Positions 15,435-18,278 of a DNA stretch of 18,278 bases are shown in pieces. Under the pieces are notes generated by a model. That model was not told the DNA's origin, searched no databases, and saw only the letters and a list, made by a program, of their open reading frames with translations. A program made the position numbers and the translations under genes. Positions within the stretch are counted from its first letter, which is position 1. Each line of letters begins with the position of its first letter. Source of the DNA: Gammaproteobacteria bacterium UBA6173 (GTDB lineage Bacteria > Pseudomonadota > Gammaproteobacteria > Pseudomonadales > Pseudohongiellaceae); NCBI GenBank assembly GCA_002422225.1, contig DITX01000005.1:5984-24261 (forward strand), given 5' to 3'.

Positions 15435-16193
15435 ATGAGCGGAAATACCAGACATCAAGTAATCAAACACCTGTTAGCGGAACTCCCCCGCGGAGCCCCG
15501 TTTGACCTCGCTATCCTCGAATCATTCGGCGTATCTCCCCAGCTAGCTGCCAGCTACGCCGAGAGCGGCTGGCTAGTGCGCTTGGCGCAAGGCGTCTATG
15601 CATTCCCGAACGACGACTTCGACGTCAACGGTGCACTACGGTTCTTGCAGGGAAAAGTCACCGGCCTGCATGTCGGTGGAAAGAGTGCCCTGGCGCTGCA
15701 GGGGGTTCGGCATAATCTGGCCGCTCGGGAGATCCTGGTGCTTTGGGGTGATACCCGTTTTGTACTACCCACTTGGTTCACAACGCGATTCCCATCGCGA
15801 TACGTTAACGCCAGGTTATTCGACTGGCCTAACGATACACTAGCCGGCAAAACCCTCTACACACCACCGGGGCAGCCTGCAGGTCTGCAAGTATCAATGC
15901 CGGAGCGTGCTGTGCTCGAGCTGCTCTACGAAACCGGTACCCGGGAAAGCCTCGAAGAGGCCCGCAACCTGTTCGACGGTTTACGATCGCCAAGAAAGGA
16001 TGTTATCGGACACTTGCTGGCCTGCTGTACCAGCGTCAAGGCTGTACGTCTGTTCCTGACCTGGGCACGAGAAACAGAAGTAGTCGATGTCGATACGCTA
16101 CTGGAGCAATACCCGGTTCGCACTGGCAGCAACAAGCGATGGATGAGCCGCCTGGATGACGGCACTTTGTTGAGCCTGAAACCTCATGGATAA
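15435..16193 (+). CDS. abiEi: AbiEi-type antitoxin/transcriptional repressor (type IV TA)
   Basis: The 252-aa product has the AbiEi_3 layout. An N-terminal winged-helix domain (about 1-60) has the typical SYAESGWLVRLAQGVYAFP ending. It is followed by the antitoxin domain, with GLHVGGKSALALQG (77-90), LVLWGD and MPERAVLELLYE (about 156-167). In characterised AbiE systems the antitoxin represses the operon and neutralises the toxin without a stable complex (type IV). It overlaps the toxin gene by 8 bp, so the two are translationally coupled. There is no good Shine-Dalgarno before the ATG. The gene looks intact, though the remainder of the island is decayed. Confidence 0.9.
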   Translation: MSGNTRHQVIKHLLAELPRGAPFDLAILESFGVSPQLAASYAESGWLVRLAQGVYAFPNDDFDVNGALRFLQGKVTGLHVGGKSALALQGVRHNLAAREILVLWGDTRFVLPTWFTTRFPSRYVNARLFDWPNDTLAGKTLYTPPGQPAGLQVSMPERAVLELLYETGTRESLEEARNLFDGLRSPRKDVIGHLLACCTSVKAVRLFLTWARETEVVDVDTLLEQYPVRTGSNKRWMSRLDDGTLLSLKPHG

Positions 16194-17121
16194 ACAGTAC
16201 GCTGACACCGTTCGCCTGTTGTTGAACATCGCCCCCGAGGTGTTCAACAACGACATCTTCGCTATGAAAGGTGGCACCGCCATCAACCTGTTCCTGCAGG
16301 ACATGCCCCGTCTGTCGGTGGACATCGATGTAGTTTACTTGCCCTGGCAGACGCCGCGAGACCAGGCGTTGCAGGCTATCAACGAGGAACTGGCCGCCAT
16401 CACGCAACGCATCGAACGTCTCGGCGTGCAATCACGTCTGATCCGCAGCAAGGATCTTGGAGACACCAAGCTGATTGCGGAGAACGACACCAGCCAAGTG
16501 AAGATAGAGGTTAACGTCGTATTTCGCGGCACCGTATTACCCGTCTCGCGCAGTTCGCTAAGCGCTCGCACCAGCGATCAGTTCGGCGTCGAGTTCGAGG
16601 TACCAACATTGGCCCGTGATGAGCTTTATGCAAGCAAACTGGTCGCTGCGCTGGATCGTCAGCATCCCAGAGATCTATTCGACGTTTGGCAACTATTCGA
16701 AAGCGGCGGCCTGACCGAAGCGATGGTCGAATGCTTTGTCGTCTATCTCGCAGGCCACAACCGTCCCACTCACGAAGTTCTGTTCGGCAACAACAAAGAC
16801 ATCGTCAGCGAATACGAGCGCGCATTTGTCGGTATGACTGAAGTGGCTTGCACACTGAAAACCTTGCTCAATGCTCGCGCCCAGCTCCGGGATGCACTGC
16901 CGCGATTACTGAATGACGCCCATCGACAGTTCTTGAGCGGGCTGACCCGGGCGCAACCCGACTGGTCACTACTGCAATGCCCGCACGCGGAACAACTATC
17001 CGCGCTTCGTTGGAAAGTCGAAAACCTGAAAACCTTTCAGAAACGACGGCCGAAAGATTTCATCGCTCAGGCCAATGCGCTTGACGCCGGTCTGGCCGGC
17101 GCTCGCAGCACTGACCGCTAA
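16186..17121 (+). CDS. abiEii: AbiEii-type nucleotidyltransferase toxin (type IV TA)
   Basis: The 311-aa product is a DNA polymerase beta-like nucleotidyltransferase. Motif I is KGGTAINLF (28-36) followed by SVDIDVVY, with metal ligands Asp46 and Asp48. KIEVN (106-110) supplies the third acidic position. DELYASKLVAALDRQHPRDLFDVW (145-168, Lys151 and the RDLFDVW motif) is the AbiEii signature. All catalytic residues appear intact. Related MenT toxins of Mycobacterium add nucleotides to tRNA acceptor ends; AbiE systems cause phage abortive infection and plasmid stabilisation. The function here is inferred from family. Confidence 0.92.
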   Translation: MDKQYADTVRLLLNIAPEVFNNDIFAMKGGTAINLFLQDMPRLSVDIDVVYLPWQTPRDQALQAINEELAAITQRIERLGVQSRLIRSKDLGDTKLIAENDTSQVKIEVNVVFRGTVLPVSRSSLSARTSDQFGVEFEVPTLARDELYASKLVAALDRQHPRDLFDVWQLFESGGLTEAMVECFVVYLAGHNRPTHEVLFGNNKDIVSEYERAFVGMTEVACTLKTLLNARAQLRDALPRLLNDAHRQFLSGLTRAQPDWSLLQCPHAEQLSALRWKVENLKTFQKRRPKDFIAQANALDAGLAGARSTDR

Positions 17122-17352
17122 CCTACCCACTACCCGCTATCTAAAACCGCTTGCTGTGACCTCAAAAATTTTGCGATCGCAAAAAACTGTGCAAATTCCC
17201 TACGGTTTTCACGCGACTTTTGTGCCCAAAACTGTGACCAAAGTTGTAAATCGGTGTTATGCCGGTTTTACTAGGAAAATCAGTATTTTCATATATATCT
17301 GATAGATACGATTAACGCCGATTGACCCAGAATGACAAATCTTTACCGGAAC
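17122..17352. other. Non-coding right arm of the island
   Basis: No gene is seen. It holds a 16-bp perfect palindrome TTTTGCGATCGCAAAA (17169-17184) and two tandem 12-bp repeats, TGTGCCCAAAAC then TGTGACCAAAGT (17221-17244, 9 of 12 identical). A related TGTGCAAAT lies at 17188-17196. Repeats of this kind next to the core of a tRNA-inserted element are reminiscent of integrase arm-type sites, but this is inference. Confidence 0.45.
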
Positions 17353-17400
17353 CCCCTCCTAAGGGACAGGTCGCAGGTTCGAATCCTGCCCGGGGCACCA
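17353..17400 (+). pseudogene. Displaced 3' half of tRNA-Arg(CCT)
   Basis: It is identical to the intact gene from the anticodon loop through the T arm, acceptor 3' strand and CCA. The 5' half (acceptor, D arm) is missing, so it cannot form a tRNA. It marks the original chromosomal 3' end pushed away by insertion. Confidence 0.92.
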
Positions 17401-17405
17401 AACAT

Positions 17406-17437
17406 AAACGGGTCACCTTTTAAGGTGGCCCGTTTAT
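17406..17437 (+). terminator. Duplicated tRNA terminator, T tract damaged
   Basis: The hairpin is the same as at 14351-14382, but the T run is broken (GTTTATG instead of GTTTTTG). It could still stop read-through from the island, less efficiently. Confidence 0.6.
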
Positions 17438-17461
17438 GTTTGTGCTTCGGGTAGCTGATGA

Positions 17462-17548
17462 GAACCTGCCGGTTCGACTGATTGCATCGCAATCAGGACG
17501 GCTGCAAGCCGCCCCGCAGGGGTGAGGTATTTGGCTCAGCCAAATACC
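17462..17548. repeat. Cluster of five tandem perfect hairpins, copy 2
   Basis: The five stem-loops are the same as at 14407-14493. All stems are perfectly conserved; the single difference is the middle loop base of the third hairpin (GCA instead of GTA). Confidence 0.8.
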
Positions 17549-17673
17549 GAATCAATCCTGCTCGGGGCAATCCGTCTACATTGTGTATGGATATACCTTC
17601 ACCAACAGGAGTGTTGGCATTAAAGTAAATGTCCTCTCCTTCTCAGAACGCACCCAAGTATTTACTGCTGTAA

Positions 17674-17718
17674 CTTGCATTGGCACGTCCTCGACATATA
17701 GCCTATAGTCAATGCAAG
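17674..17718 (+). promoter_or_regulatory. Sigma-70-like promoter framed by a 9-bp inverted repeat
   Basis: TTGGCA (17680-17685), 18 bp, TATAGT (17704-17709) form a plausible promoter for the 68-aa gene. A perfect inverted repeat CTTGCATTG (17674-17682) / CAATGCAAG (17710-17718) brackets it. One arm overlaps the -35 and the other covers the expected start site, a typical place for repressor half-sites. Confidence 0.5.
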
Positions 17719-17731
17719 GGAGGACACCGTT

Positions 17732-17938
17732 ATGGTCAACACAAAATCTAGTGACACGCATGCCTCAGCAAGGTTGTTTAACAACCGCAGCCAAGCTGCC
17801 GCCATGCTTGCCGACTCGGGTGTCGTTGTTTCAAAAACGGGCGGTGCCTACCGCGATCCTGCATCAATGATTCGATCCAACAGAGCGCAAGAGCAGTTAA
17901 AAGCAATCTCTGTCATCAGAGAGCGTAACCGCAAATAA
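17732..17938 (+). CDS. Small hypothetical protein, 68 aa
   Basis: I do not recognise this protein. It is soluble and polar. Residues about 15-45 are Ala/Ser/Gly-rich (FNNRSQAAAMLADSGVVVSK) and the C-terminus is basic and helical (QEQLKAISVIRERNRK). There is no signal peptide or membrane segment. AGGGAGG lies at a good distance before the ATG, and a promoter with a flanking inverted repeat is visible, so I think it is a real gene. It is followed after 37 bp by a membrane-protein gene in the same direction, probably the same operon. Location just beyond the tRNA-Arg repeat suggests accessory DNA. Confidence 0.7.
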   Translation: MVNTKSSDTHASARLFNNRSQAAAMLADSGVVVSKTGGAYRDPASMIRSNRAQEQLKAISVIRERNRK

Positions 17939-17975
17939 GTCAGACTGATTTCACAAACAGATAAAGGTGTAGCAA

Positions 17976-18278
17976 ATGGAACTTGGCTACTCACCACTCT
18001 TCCTGCTTGGCTTGGTTGCAGGGTTCAACTTCATCAAAGAGTGGGAAGTCACTCGCTATCAACTCGCCAGAGAAGACGGGCATAAACTCTATTTTCGAGC
18101 GGCCTTTGGGGGACTGTTAGTCTCGGCTATGAGTGCCAGCCTGGTTCTGGCTTTTGCATATCTCTACGTCAGTATTAGCCACGATCAATTTTTCCATCCA
18201 GTCATCATCATGACAGAACTTGTGCTAGTGACCTTGGTTGTTTCACCAATCATAGCCTATGCCTTTGCCAAATTACTC
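17976..18278 (+). CDS. Membrane protein of unknown function (partial at right edge)
   Basis: The first 101 codons are visible and the frame is open to the edge. Three hydrophobic segments (about 6-20, 43-67 and 77-99) are separated by a charged cytoplasmic-like loop (KEWEVTRYQLAREDGHK). AAAGGTG precedes the ATG. I do not recognise a family. It follows the 68-aa gene closely and is likely cotranscribed. Confidence 0.7.
   Translation, partial: MELGYSPLFLLGLVAGFNFIKEWEVTRYQLAREDGHKLYFRAAFGGLLVSAMSASLVLAFAYLYVSISHDQFFHPVIIMTELVLVTLVVSPIIAYAFAKLL

Larger units (their letters stand above)
14298..17352. mobile_element. Integrase-less genomic island in tRNA-Arg(CCT) carrying AbiE
   Basis: This is a 3,055-bp unit between the starts of two 211-bp direct repeats. 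The left repeat completes a functional tRNA and the right one holds the displaced tRNA 3' half, the classic signature of tyrosine-integrase insertion with the crossover in the anticodon loop. The cargo is the abiEi-abiEii operon plus a broken gene. No integrase, excisionase or transposase is present, so it must be a relic, a satellite mobilised in trans, or the remaining part of a larger island. Recombination between the repeats would remove it and leave the tRNA intact. Confidence 0.8.
17353..17563 (+). repeat. 211-bp direct repeat, copy 2 (attR side)
   Basis: This is the second copy of the 14298-14508 unit, 206 of 211 positions identical by manual alignment. It includes the tRNA 3' half, the terminator hairpin and the five-hairpin cluster. 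Homology to copy 1 stops at 17563, inside another tRNA-3'-end-like sequence (17556-17569). Confidence 0.95.

Noticed and set aside
17075..17302. 75-aa plus-strand frame at the end of abiEii
   Set aside because: It overlaps the toxin 3' end in another frame and runs through non-coding repeats, with no ribosome site.
17576..17761. 61-aa minus-strand frame overlapping the promoter of the 68-aa gene
   Set aside because: It covers the promoter and start of a better supported plus-strand gene and shows no recognisable content.

Overview
The window is chromosomal DNA of a gammaproteobacterium. Its flagellar layout (cheV-cheR-flgBCDEFGHIJ read leftwards, flgA-flgM-flgN-flgZ read rightwards from the same intergenic region) matches the polar-flagellum locus known from Pseudomonas and related marine groups. 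The genus cannot be told from the sequence alone. There are two clear parts: a conserved flagellar/chemotaxis core (1-12.4 kb) and an accessory region behind a tRNA gene (14.3 kb to the right edge).

Flagellar core. On the minus strand, cheV and cheR (chemotaxis coupling protein and receptor methyltransferase) are followed by a textbook sigma-54 site (TGGCAC-N5-TTGC, 7674-7688) and then flgB, flgC, flgD, flgE, flgF, flgG, flgH, flgI and the first 130 codons of flgJ. These encode the rod, the hook cap, an unusually long hook protein, and the L and P rings. On the plus strand, flgA (P-ring chaperone) has its own sigma-54-like site (9818-9832). flgM (anti-sigma-28) has a sigma-28-like site (10695-10721). 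flgN (export chaperone) and a YcgR-like PilZ protein (flgZ) follow. This promoter set fits the usual order: sigma-54 for hook-basal-body genes, sigma-28 for the late checkpoint gene.

Two sugar-transferase-like genes of the TIGR04283/TIGR04282 pair run leftwards into flgZ and overlap its 3' end tail to tail. A small His/Cys-rich hypothetical gene sits between them and the tRNA.

Accessory region. An intact tRNA-Arg(CCT) gene with a strong terminator is followed by a 3,055-bp segment bounded by a 211-bp direct repeat (14298-14508 and 17353-17563, 5 mismatches). The repeat starts at the tRNA anticodon loop, as expected for tRNA-directed integration. It continues through the terminator and through a cluster of five consecutive short perfect hairpins. 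Between the repeats lie an AbiEi/AbiEii type IV toxin-antitoxin operon, a frame-disrupted gene remnant and non-coding DNA. There is no integrase. The outer end of the second copy carries another tRNA-3'-end-like sequence, suggesting successive insertions at this site. To its right, a 68-aa unknown gene, with its promoter framed by a 9-bp inverted repeat, and the start of a membrane protein gene run off the window. They may belong to a further accessory element.
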